This document shows, piece after piece, positions 1 through 5,770 of a DNA stretch of 11,829 nucleotides. Each line of letters starts with the position of its first letter. Position 1 is the first letter of the stretch. A program made the position numbers and the translations under genes. The notes under the pieces are model-generated. The model had not been told where the DNA came from and made no database searches. It saw only the letters and a list, made by a program, of their open reading frames with translations. The stretch comes from Nanobdellota archaeon. Its GTDB lineage: Archaea > Nanobdellota > Nanobdellia > Woesearchaeales > JAUYGA01. The stretch is from assembly GCA_030690755.1 (NCBI GenBank), contig JAUYGA010000017.1, positions 1 through 11,829 on the forward strand, read 5' to 3'.

Positions 1-72
1 GTTTTTTGGTCTTTTCTCGACTATTTCTTCCCATACCCAATCTGCAACAGTTACATGAACGGATTTAGTCAT
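1..72 (-). CDS. Ribbon-helix-helix-like DNA-binding protein, N-terminal fragment (cut by window edge)
   Basis: Only the first 24 codons are in the window. Reading leftward from the ATG at 72 they give MTKSVHVTVADWVWEEIVEK and four more residues, with no stop. A GGTGAT ribosome binding site lies just upstream. The short beta-like start (KSVHVTV) followed by an amphipathic helix resembles the beginning of the divergent RHH protein at 229-492 (VTQFTITLPNYLAEKILASK), so I infer that the two are paralogues facing away from each other. RHH proteins bind DNA as dimers and commonly repress their own promoters; many are antitoxins. Both genes carry the same 18-nt box in their leaders, which supports a regulatory pair. 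The rest of the protein and any downstream partner lie outside the window. Confidence 0.6.
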   Translation of the reverse strand, partial: MTKSVHVTVADWVWEEIVEKRPKN

Positions 73-98
73 TTTATCACCATTTTTATTTTTTAGCA

Positions 99-116
99 AT
101 TGTAATGTAAGTGTAA
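99..116 (-). promoter_or_regulatory. Operator-like box upstream of the leftward RHH gene
   Basis: On the minus strand this reads TTACACTTACATTACAAT. It matches the box at 192-209 on the plus strand at 16 of 18 positions. It lies immediately downstream of a TATA-like element (118-126) and 26 nt before the start codon, so it should overlap the transcription start, where a bound repressor would block transcription. Within the box TTACA occurs twice, 12 nt apart. That an RHH protein binds here is inference. Confidence 0.6.
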
Positions 117-117
117 G

Positions 118-126
118 TATAAATAA
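118..126 (-). promoter_or_regulatory. TATA box of the leftward RHH gene
   Basis: The minus strand reads TTATTTATA about 46-54 nt upstream of the ATG at 72. With the usual archaeal spacing of about 25 nt from the TATA centre, transcription would start near 95, giving a short leader that contains the GGTGAT ribosome binding site. Confidence 0.5.
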
Positions 127-174
127 CTTTTTATTTTCATATATGGCTTTATTTTTTTAAATTAAAAAGAAACA

Positions 175-182
175 TTTATATA
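175..182 (+). promoter_or_regulatory. TATA box of the rightward RHH gene
   Basis: TTTATATA is preceded by a purine-rich stretch (AAAAAGAAAC) that could be a BRE. Transcription would start near 203-206, inside the repeated box at 192-209. The leader then contains the AGGAGGT ribosome binding site at 218-224. Confidence 0.6.
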
Positions 183-191
183 GAACTTAGA

Positions 192-209
192 TTACACATA
201 TATTACAAT
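192..209 (+). promoter_or_regulatory. Operator-like box upstream of the rightward RHH gene
   Basis: TTACACATATATTACAAT is the inverted copy of the box at 99-116, differing at two positions. It begins 10 nt after the TATA box and ends 19 nt before the start codon. The matching placement in both divergent leaders argues for a shared operator; which protein binds it is not shown by the sequence. Confidence 0.6.
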
Positions 210-228
210 AGATTTTTAGGAGGTAAAA

Positions 229-492
229 ATGGTTACGCAATTTACTATAACTTTGCCGAACTATTTGGCAGAGAAAATTTTAGCATCAAAACCAATAAGC
301 ACGAATAGATCTGAATGGATTGAAGAACTTATCGTAAAGGGATTTGAAGTTAATCAACAAAAAATACCCCTATCTGAATCGTTTGCTGGTTTAGATCCAT
401 ATCAAGATCTCATTAATCAAGGGCTGACAAAGAAAGAAGCCACAACTCTTTTAAATAACAAGGCTAATTCGGGCTACAAGAAAGCCCCGTAG
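229..492 (+). CDS. Ribbon-helix-helix protein (antitoxin-like repressor), 87 aa
   Basis: The first 40 residues match the RHH fold: a short beta strand (TQFTITLP), helix A (YLAEKILAS), a turn with NRSEW, then helix B (IEELIVKGFEV). Such proteins dimerise through the strand and contact DNA with it. The C-terminal half (about 45-87) is charged, has no recognised motif, and could be a partner-binding tail. The start is firm: AGGAGGT ends 4 nt before the ATG. The stop codon TAG (490-492) lies inside the tRNA-Gln gene, so the last codons (Ala-Pro-stop) are written in the tRNA acceptor stem. No toxin-like gene follows; the next gene is the tRNA. The likely control is autoregulation through the box at 192-209. 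Antitoxin identity is only a possibility, because RHH repressors without toxins are common in archaea. Confidence 0.75.
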   Translation: MVTQFTITLPNYLAEKILASKPISTNRSEWIEELIVKGFEVNQQKIPLSESFAGLDPYQDLINQGLTKKEATTLLNNKANSGYKKAP

Positions 493-597
493 TGTAGAGG
501 CCAATCATACAAGGCTCTGGTCAGCGAATATTTCAGGCTTGGCTTAAAATTAGCTTAGAGGCACCTTGTGACCGCGGTTCGAATCCGCGCGGGGCTA
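483..597 (+). tRNA. trnQ: tRNA-Gln(CUG), interrupted by a 42-nt intron
   Basis: The mature molecule (483-520 joined to 563-597) is 73 nt without CCA. The acceptor stem AGCCCCG/CGGGGCT has the A-U first pair typical of archaeal tRNA-Gln, and the discriminator is A597. The D arm is 492-508. The anticodon stem is CAAGG (510-514) with CCTTG (564-568), the anticodon CTG is at 517-519, and the T arm is CGCGG TTCGAAT CCGCG (573-589). CCA is not encoded. An intron follows position 37. CUG is the rarer Gln anticodon; in archaea it is normally charged by forming Glu-tRNA-Gln and then amidating it. The 5' end overlaps the stop region of the upstream RHH gene by 10 nt. Confidence 0.93.
521..562 (+). other. 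tRNA intron at position 37/38 with canonical bulge-helix-bulge
   Basis: CTCT (515-518) pairs with AGAG (557-560) to form the 4-bp central helix. The 3-nt bulges are GGT (519-521) and GCA (561-563). Cutting after the second base of each bulge gives exactly 521-562, the canonical archaeal splice position. The outer helix is the anticodon stem; the inner helix is weaker (AGC 523-525 with GCT 553-555). The intron would be removed by the archaeal splicing endonuclease. Confidence 0.88.
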
Positions 598-698
598 TTA
601 TTTTCATAAATCTGGCAGATTTTACGAAACCTTTATAACAGGTTCATGGACTTTTCATATAGATTAAACCAGGAATGCAAATATTAGATTTTAATAAT

Positions 699-716
699 AT
701 GGTTGGGCCATTTTTT
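699..716 (+). terminator. Possible terminator downstream of tRNA-Gln
   Basis: A small hairpin, ATGG TTGGG CCAT, is followed by a run of T. A second weak hairpin, AAATCT GGC AGATTT, lies at 608-622. Archaeal termination depends mainly on T tracts, so the T run is the stronger part of this call. Apart from this, 598-805 contains only AT-rich leader sequence with a TATA-like AAATTATA near 773-780 that could serve the J-domain gene. Confidence 0.3.
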
Positions 717-805
717 CGATAGTTTGGTCAATCAAATTAATCGGGTTTGTTTTCTTTTGGATATTTAGAGAAAATTATAGAGCTTAATTATTGGGAGAAA
801 TGAAT

Positions 806-1339
806 ATGACAAAGTTATCATTGAAAGGATATGAATTTGAGGATGTTAGTGTTAAAGATTCTTTTAACAGAAGAGAAGTAGCTTTTACAAATAACATAAT
901 AAACGCTTTAAAAAAGATTGGCGTGAATGAAGATAATATTGATGTCAGTTATGAAAGTATGCCTTTGATAAAAAAACCAGCTTTTGTTTCATGGTATCAT
1001 GATGAAAGGCATCATTATTACAGCTATTCTGGAAAAAGATTTATAGATAACCTGTTTGTGGTCAATAAAATTATTTGCTTAAGCGTGCTTGATGTTCTTG
1101 AAGGTCGTAAGAGTTATGAAGATTTTTCTCTAGATTTTTTAGAAGAGACCGATATTGAGGATAAAAGAAAAGAAGCTAGAGATTATTTTGGCATTAAAGA
1201 GAATTTTACAATGGCTGATGTTAATAAATCATATAAGCAGCTAGCTAAGGATTTGCATCCTGATATGCCTGGAGGGGATGGGGAAAAGTTTAAGAAATTA
1301 AATGAGGCCCATAAGATTCTCAAGAGGGAATTGACCTGA
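806..1339 (+). CDS. DnaJ-domain protein with C-terminal J domain, 177 aa
   Basis: Residues about 123-177 form a J domain: a helix beginning KEARDYFGI, then VNKSYKQLAKDLHPD with the HPD triad at 151-153 that stimulates Hsp70 ATPase, then FKKLNEAHKILK. There is no Gly/Phe linker, zinc-finger domain or substrate-binding C-terminal domain, so it is a type III J protein with the J domain at the wrong end for classical DnaJ. The N-terminal domain (1-120) is not recognised; it has an aromatic/His-rich stretch (SWYHDERHHYYSYSG, about 62-76). No DnaK is visible nearby. I start at the ATG at 806, which has GGGAG (793-797) 8 nt upstream, rather than TTG 791 or ATG 800. A role as a specialised co-chaperone is inferred; the client is unknown. 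Confidence 0.8.
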   Translation: MTKLSLKGYEFEDVSVKDSFNRREVAFTNNIINALKKIGVNEDNIDVSYESMPLIKKPAFVSWYHDERHHYYSYSGKRFIDNLFVVNKIICLSVLDVLEGRKSYEDFSLDFLEETDIEDKRKEARDYFGIKENFTMADVNKSYKQLAKDLHPDMPGGDGEKFKKLNEAHKILKRELT

Positions 1340-1370
1340 TTTATTCTGGTTTTGAGTATCAAAAATAGTC

Positions 1371-1400
1371 AAGCTTATTAACAAGCTTATCTTCTTTTTT
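1371..1400 (+). promoter_or_regulatory. Hairpin and T tract, and TATA-like element, between J-domain gene and YkgJ-like gene
   Basis: Two AAGCTT sites (1371-1376 and 1383-1388) can pair across ATTAAC, and a C/T-rich run follows at 1391-1400, so this could end the upstream transcript. The same segment contains TTATTA about 26-29 nt before the ATG at 1404. That is the right distance for a TATA box of a leaderless transcript, and the YkgJ-like gene has no Shine-Dalgarno. The two readings are not exclusive. Confidence 0.35.
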
Positions 1401-1403
1401 AAA

Positions 1404-2072
1404 ATGAATTTTAAAAACAATTTAAAAAATAATCTAGAAAATAGTTTTGAAAACAATTGTAAAAAATGTCAAAAAGACGCGCATTGTTGTATTTTTAAAA
1501 AGAACGTTGGATTCACGTTTGTCGGTATTAAAGATGCAAAAAGAATCAAGCAGCTGATTAAGAAGGATTATGACTATTTTTTGGATTATTCTCCAGTCTC
1601 AAAAGAAATTGTTGTTTGTTTAAAAAATTGCGATCCTGCTCTTGAAGGCGCGTTAAGGTATTCTCAATTAGACAAGCATAATAATATTCTCAGGTTGAAA
1701 ACAAAAAAAGATGGCAGATGCATTTTCTTAGATAAGCAAAACCATTGTGATATCTACAGCATAAGACCAAATATCTGCAGGATATATCCATTTTGGGCAG
1801 TAGAGCTGATTGACGGAAAAATTAAGGTAATACCTCATGATATTCAATCTAAATGCGGGGTCATTAAATCATTGGTTAAGAGACAAAATAATGAGCAAAA
1901 AGAAAAAGAAATTGATGAAATTTTGAGTAGAGAAGAAAAATCTGAAATCAAGAAGATATTCAAACAGATTAAAATGGAGGATTTGTTTTATAAGAAAAAT
2001 ATTATTAAATTTATAAAAGATAATGATCTTATCAAAGATAACAGTTTTATAAAGGATAAAAAACAGAACTAA
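1404..2072 (+). CDS. YkgJ-family cysteine cluster protein (putative zinc- or iron-chelating domain), 222 aa
   Basis: The cysteine pattern is characteristic: C19-x2-C22-x5-C28-C29 near the N terminus, then C106-x8-C115-x9-C125 in the context CIFLDKQNHCDIYSIRPNIC followed by RIYPFW. This matches the CxxCxxCC-type domain (YkgJ/UPF0153) thought to bind Zn or an Fe-S cluster. The biochemical role of the family is not established. An extra C72/C76 pair lies between the two clusters. The first 18 residues are Asn/Lys-rich low complexity, and the last 60 are highly charged and Lys-rich, possibly coiled coil or disordered. The gene has no ribosome binding site and appears leaderless. It converges on the DEAD helicase gene with only 56 nt between stops. 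Confidence 0.8.
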   Translation: MNFKNNLKNNLENSFENNCKKCQKDAHCCIFKKNVGFTFVGIKDAKRIKQLIKKDYDYFLDYSPVSKEIVVCLKNCDPALEGALRYSQLDKHNNILRLKTKKDGRCIFLDKQNHCDIYSIRPNICRIYPFWAVELIDGKIKVIPHDIQSKCGVIKSLVKRQNNEQKEKEIDEILSREEKSEIKKIFKQIKMEDLFYKKNIIKFIKDNDLIKDNSFIKDKKQN

Positions 2073-2128
2073 TGAATTAAACACTGCTTTTTACAGTTAG
2101 AAGGTGATGCAATAGCTTTTCTGAAAAC

Positions 2129-3358
2129 TTATCTTCTAAAATGGGGTTTATGCCTGAATTTTGATTTGAAACCTTTAGGAACATATCTTTGTTGTTTTGG
2201 TGCAGGTTTAGCAGCTGCGCCAACGGCATTTTTTGCATGCTCTGAATGGTATGCATGCTGCATTACTTCTATTTTTTGCCTAATCAACCTTTCAATATCA
2301 TGAAGAAAATTTCTTTCATCAGCGGCGCAAAAAGAATATGCTGCGCCTTCTGCTCCTGCTCGCGCAGTCCTGCCGATTCTATGGACGTAGCTTTCAGGCT
2401 CATTAGGCAGTTCAAAATTTATGACATGGGAAATGCAGTCTATATCAATACCGCGCGCAGCAATATCTGTTGCAACAAGCACTTTTATTTTTCCTGATTT
2501 GAAATCATGAAGCGCCTGCGTTCGAGCATTTTGTGATTTATTGCCGTGAATTGCATCTACTCTGATATTGTTGTTGTTTAAATATGCTGCAATCCTGTTT
2601 GCGCGATGTTTTGTGCGAGTAAACACTAAAACTCTGGTGAGATGTTCTTGCCTGAGAAGGTCCAGTAATAGTTTTTCCTTAGCCCCAGAATCTATAAAGA
2701 AAACACCTTGTTTCACGCTTTCGACAGGGGTTGCCTGCGCTGCAGCCTCGACACGAACTGGATTTTTAAGAAGTTTTCCAGCAAGATCATGCACTTGATG
2801 GGACATTGTTGCTGAGAAAAAAAGCGATTGGCGCTTTTGCGGTAATTTTGATATTATTTTTTTGATATCATTGATAAATCCCATATCAAGCATCCTATCG
2901 GCTTCATCTAAAACAAAGAATTCAATATTGTTTAAGCTGATTCTTCTTTGATTCATCAAATCAAGCAGTCTGCCGGGTGTTGCGATAACAATATCAACTC
3001 CCCTTGAGAGAGCATTAACTTGCGATCCTTGACCAACGCCTCCGAAAATAACCGTGTGTTTAAATTTAAGAAACTCGCCATATGCAGAAAAACTTTCACC
3101 AATCTGCGCTGCAAGTTCTCGGGTTGGCGCAAGTATGAGTGTGCGAAGAGTTCGAGGATATTTTTCTGTCATTCTTTGGAGGATAGGCAGTACAAATGCG
3201 GCGGTTTTACCAGTCCCTGTTTGAGCTATACCTATTAGGTCTCTTCCTTTCAAGAGGTCAGGAATAGCTTTTGATTGTATTGGTGTTGGTTCAGTATACC
3301 CTTGTTTGGTAATTGCCCGTTCAAGCGGTTCTATCAGATTTAGTTGTTTAAATGACAT
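2129..3358 (-). CDS. DEAD-box ATP-dependent RNA helicase, RhlE-like, 409 aa
   Basis: All core motifs are present in order: the upstream Phe (F3) and Q motif (GYTEPTPIQ, Q28), motif I AQTGTGKT (46-53), Ia PTRELA (79-84), GG (108-109), TPGR (129-132), II DEAD (153-156), III SAT (184-186), V ARGID (303-307), and VI HRIGRTAR (328-335). Two RecA-like domains are therefore complete and should couple ATP hydrolysis to RNA duplex unwinding. The tail (about 370-409) is Lys/Arg/His-rich and likely binds RNA, as in RhlE-type enzymes for ribosome assembly or RNA turnover. The sequence looks bacterial-like, which would fit old horizontal transfer, but that is inference. No strong Shine-Dalgarno is seen. 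A TATA-like GATATAA lies on the minus strand near 3406-3412, giving a short leader. The first ATG gives the expected N terminus. Confidence 0.95.
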   Translation of the reverse strand: MSFKQLNLIEPLERAITKQGYTEPTPIQSKAIPDLLKGRDLIGIAQTGTGKTAAFVLPILQRMTEKYPRTLRTLILAPTRELAAQIGESFSAYGEFLKFKHTVIFGGVGQGSQVNALSRGVDIVIATPGRLLDLMNQRRISLNNIEFFVLDEADRMLDMGFINDIKKIISKLPQKRQSLFFSATMSHQVHDLAGKLLKNPVRVEAAAQATPVESVKQGVFFIDSGAKEKLLLDLLRQEHLTRVLVFTRTKHRANRIAAYLNNNNIRVDAIHGNKSQNARTQALHDFKSGKIKVLVATDIAARGIDIDCISHVINFELPNEPESYVHRIGRTARAGAEGAAYSFCAADERNFLHDIERLIRQKIEVMQHAYHSEHAKNAVGAAAKPAPKQQRYVPKGFKSKFRHKPHFRR

Positions 3359-3549
3359 TTTTGTTTCGTTATTGGTGAATAGCTCATTATCGATGAATAA
3401 ATAGGGTTATATCCTTAAAAGCAGCGGTTTCTTCTTAAAAGTATTGATTTAATTGGCTATGCAGAAAAGTTCTTTGTCAATATAAATTTCAAATAAATTT
3501 AAATAGTTTTGAATAATTTTTACTGATAAACTTATTGGAGGGGATTGGT

Positions 3550-3882
3550 ATGAAATTATTGAAGATAGGAAGAACATATGCAAATTTGGAGCACTTGGGA
3601 ACAATATCTGTACGTTTTGATATGGATAAGCAGGTTATGAGTTTGGTTGCTTTTTTTGTTCAGCCTGTTGAAGAGAACAACAATCAGATAATTTTGCATG
3701 CTGAAAATTTTGATGATAACACTTATGAGGATAAATTGTCTGTGATGGATGAGATTCACGCGTCGATTGCGACAGGCGTTCTTTCTAACTCGTCATCTGT
3801 AGACTGCGATGAACTGATTGGGCTGGTGCAAAAGATGCGCAGCACGCCATCTTCTGATTCAGAATACACCTGCTTGAATTGA
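3550..3882 (+). CDS. Small protein of unknown function, 110 aa
   Basis: I do not recognise the family. The start MKLLKIGRTYANLEHLGTISVRFD suggests alternating beta strands; similar short 'INLDxI' openings occur in small all-beta proteins, but this is too weak to assign. The middle contains VMSLVAFFVQP (buried strand) and an acidic segment (ENFDDNTYEDK). The C-terminal third is helical (IGLVQKMRST) and ends in a Ser/Asp-rich tail. Two cysteines are present. There is no signal peptide or membrane segment. The start is set by GGAGGGG (3537-3543), 6 nt before the ATG at 3550; an in-frame TTG at 3535 is upstream of that site and unlikely. A TATA-like AAATTTAAATAG lies near 3495-3506. The rhodanese gene follows 57 nt downstream. 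Confidence 0.7.
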   Translation: MKLLKIGRTYANLEHLGTISVRFDMDKQVMSLVAFFVQPVEENNNQIILHAENFDDNTYEDKLSVMDEIHASIATGVLSNSSSVDCDELIGLVQKMRSTPSSDSEYTCLN

Positions 3883-3929
3883 TTTTTATTATTTTTTGTT
3901 TTATTTGTTTTTGTTTTGTTTTTATTTTT
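3883..3929 (+). terminator. C-free poly-T tract between the unknown gene and rhodanese
   Basis: These 47 nt are almost all T with scattered A and G and contain no C. The tract follows the stop codon directly, as expected for archaeal T-tract termination. The rhodanese ribosome binding site comes right after it. Whether it fully separates the two genes or only attenuates read-through cannot be decided from sequence. Confidence 0.45.
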
Positions 3930-3939
3930 GGAGGTCTTT

Positions 3940-4260
3940 ATGAGTGGTGTTAAAGAGATAAGCGTTGACCAATTGAAGAAAATGATTGACAGGAAGGATG
4001 CTTTTCTTTTGCTGGACGTCCGCGAGAAAATAGAGCTTAAGTATGGAAAAATCAGTGTTTCAAAAAACATTCCTATGAGTGAGCTGTCCAAGCGTCTTGA
4101 TGAGCTGTCTAAAGATAGGAAAATAGTTGTCATGTGCAGGTCTGGTAAAAGAAGCGCAAAGGTTCGTGATTCTCTTAATGCAGAGGGTTTTTCAGCAACT
4201 AGTGTTTATGGTGGCATTCTTGCATGGAAAAAGTATGATGCTTCTATAATTTCATATTGA
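3940..4260 (+). CDS. Single-domain rhodanese-like protein, 106 aa
   Basis: The protein is one rhodanese domain: ISVDQLKKMI at the start, LLLDVREKIE (D26-V-R-E, the CH2A-like element), NIPMSEL, and the active-site loop C66-RSGKRS-72. It ends with GFSATSVYGGILAWKK. Cys66 would carry the persulfide in sulfur transfer; a loop of CRSGxRS type is typical of catalytically competent single-domain (GlpE/PspE-like) proteins. The usual 'GHIPGA' segment is altered to GKISVSKNIP. The start at ATG 3940 follows GGAGGT (3930-3935) at 4 nt; the open frame extends to a TTG at 3916 inside the poly-T tract, which I reject. A link to tRNA thiolation or Fe-S metabolism is possible but unsupported here. T runs at 4273-4289 end the unit. 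Confidence 0.9.
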   Translation: MSGVKEISVDQLKKMIDRKDAFLLLDVREKIELKYGKISVSKNIPMSELSKRLDELSKDRKIVVMCRSGKRSAKVRDSLNAEGFSATSVYGGILAWKKYDASIISY

Positions 4261-4272
4261 TTGTGAAAAGAA

Positions 4273-4289
4273 TTTTTTTATTTTTTTTT
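4273..4289 (+). terminator. T-tract terminator after rhodanese
   Basis: A run of seven T, one A and nine T starts 12 nt after the rhodanese stop, in the 63-nt gap before the convergent Sfm1-like gene. There is no stable hairpin, as is usual for archaeal terminators. Confidence 0.5.
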
Positions 4290-4323
4290 ATGCTTTTAGT
4301 TTTTCTTATATTTATCTTATCTT

Positions 4324-4884
4324 TCAGAAGCTTTTTCCTTTTTTTATATGTTTTAGAAGCTCCTCAGAAATCAGCGGTTTTTTGTTCACCAAGACATACT
4401 TGAAAGGCATTTCGACAGATTCGCCGTCTTTTATTTCCAGCTTAAGTTCATTCTGGAATTCCATTTTTTCCATTGGCGTTCCGTCGCAGATGCTTTTGCA
4501 TACAAATACCGCATTATCGGTGGGAAATTGCTCTTTGCCGATGTTTCTTCTTTCTGCATTTTTAACAGGCAGTTCTTTTGATGTCCTTTCTCTTGGAGGA
4601 TAGTCTCCTAAGATTCCGCCAAATATCATGTACTTGAAATCCTTAGCGTCTTTTGGTGTCAATGTTTTTTTTGCTGCCGGATCGAGAATGCATAAATCCT
4701 TAAAATCAAGTTCTGAAACACTTTTTTCGTGGCATTCCCCGATCGTCTTGAGCTTTTCAGCCTGTTTTTTTGTTATTTTTGTGAATATCAGGTTTTCTTT
4801 TCCAACTATCTTTGATATGTGTTTGTATTCTATTAGACACCATTTGTAAAGCCTTGGTTCAAGATGTTCTATTATGTATTTCAT
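4324..4884 (-). CDS. SPOUT-family SAM-dependent methyltransferase, Sfm1/DUF431-like, 186 aa
   Basis: The whole protein follows the yeast Sfm1 (YOR021C) pattern. It opens MKYIIEHLEPRLYKWCLIEYKHI with VGKENLIFT, then has CILDPAAKKTLTPKDAKDF, the highly typical IFGGILGDYPPRERT (87-101), TDNAVF (122-127) and EMPFKYVLVNKKPLI near the C terminus. The GGILGD and downstream region form the knotted SAM-binding part of SPOUT enzymes. Yeast Sfm1 methylates an arginine of ribosomal protein uS3; archaeal members are usually labelled predicted RNA methyltransferase. Both a ribosomal-protein and an RNA substrate are therefore possible here. Length is close to the family norm. The gene is transcribed divergently from bud32. 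A TATA-like AATATAAAAA near 4905-4914 on the minus strand, and no Shine-Dalgarno, suggest a leaderless mRNA. Confidence 0.85.
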   Translation of the reverse strand: MKYIIEHLEPRLYKWCLIEYKHISKIVGKENLIFTKITKKQAEKLKTIGECHEKSVSELDFKDLCILDPAAKKTLTPKDAKDFKYMIFGGILGDYPPRERTSKELPVKNAERRNIGKEQFPTDNAVFVCKSICDGTPMEKMEFQNELKLEIKDGESVEMPFKYVLVNKKPLISEELLKHIKKGKSF

Positions 4885-5024
4885 TTTGATTTTTACATTA
4901 CATGTTTTTATATTGTTTTATTATAAGGGTTTTATATTAGATATATTTATGTGCTCAAAAAAGCATTACATTAATAAATTATTCTGTGCAAACTCTGTTT
5001 CAGGGATGCAATGATGGGTGCAAT

Positions 5025-5708
5025 ATGGAAGTCAAGAAAATTTCTAAAATAGGGCAGGGAGCTGAAGGTATTGTCTACAAGGCAGAGGTCGGAAATAGAG
5101 CTAAGTCTGTTGACCCAGGTGATGTTGAGGCAAGCGATATTAAACACAGTTTATCTGTTATCAAAGAGCGAGTTAGCAAAAGTTACAGATTGCCTGAAAT
5201 CGACCTTTCATTAAGAAAATTCCGTACAAGAAGGGAAGCTAAGATTTTGGAAAAATTAAGCCAAATAGGTTTTGATTCTCCGAAATTGATCTTGATGGAT
5301 GATGAGAACATGACAGTAGAGATGGGTTTTATAGAAGGCGACAAGCTGAGAGATGTTTTGTCTGATAAGCCTGAGGAATACAGCAGGGAGATAGGCAGAA
5401 AGCTTGCAATTCTTCATAATGCAGGGATAATCCACGGAGACTTGACAACTTCGAATATGATTCTTGACAAGAATAAGAAAGTTCATCTTATAGATTTCGG
5501 GTTGAGCTTTTTTTCGAATAAGGTTGAGGATAAGGCAGTTGATTTGCATCTTGTTATGCACGCTCTTGAAAGCAAGCATTATGCTATCTTTTCCAAATGC
5601 TTTGCAGAGGTCATCAAGGAGTATAAGAAAGAGGCCGATGATTCTGCCAGCATAATAAAGCGTTTAGAAATTGTTGAGATGCGCGGCAGGAATAAGGAAA
5701 AAGCCTGA
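5025..5708 (+). CDS. bud32: Bud32 (PRPK-type) atypical kinase of the KEOPS complex, 227 aa
   Basis: Bud32 hallmarks are present: a glycine-poor ATP loop (IGQGAEGIVYK, 9-19), the Lys of VIKER (K47) with SKSYRLPEIDLSLRKFRTRREAKIL, the catalytic loop IHGDLTTSNMI (D139, N144), DFG at 157-159, and the LSFFSNKVEDKAVDL segment typical of the family. In KEOPS, Bud32 works with Kae1 to make the universal t6A37 tRNA modification and acts more as an ATPase than a protein kinase. It is free-standing here, with no Kae1 domain, whereas several archaea have a Kae1-Bud32 fusion. Residues about 21-43 form an unusually long acidic insert between the first strands of the N lobe. The start ATG 5025 has GGGTG 4 nt upstream; the upstream in-frame extension lacks family similarity. 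Confidence 0.92.
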   Translation: MEVKKISKIGQGAEGIVYKAEVGNRAKSVDPGDVEASDIKHSLSVIKERVSKSYRLPEIDLSLRKFRTRREAKILEKLSQIGFDSPKLILMDDENMTVEMGFIEGDKLRDVLSDKPEEYSREIGRKLAILHNAGIIHGDLTTSNMILDKNKKVHLIDFGLSFFSNKVEDKAVDLHLVMHALESKHYAIFSKCFAEVIKEYKKEADDSASIIKRLEIVEMRGRNKEKA

Positions 5709-5770
5709 TTTAGGAAAAAGCTTAATTTTGATTATTTGATATTTTCTATTTTTTTGTTTCTTAAGTTTTT

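Noticed and set aside
2101..2124. C/D box guide RNA (GTGATGC … CTGA)
   Set aside because: The C-like and D-like boxes are only about 15 nt apart, the C box is imperfect and no C'/D' pair is present.
2097..2139. Inverted repeat TTAGAAG/CTTCTAA between the YkgJ-like and DEAD helicase genes as a bidirectional terminator
   Set aside because: The stem is only 7 bp with a loop near 30 nt, lies partly inside the helicase coding end, and has no T run at the right place.
3756..4133. Minus-strand 125-codon frame across the unknown gene and rhodanese
   Set aside because: It runs through the poly-T tract as Lys/Asn/Thr low complexity and lies opposite a clear rhodanese.
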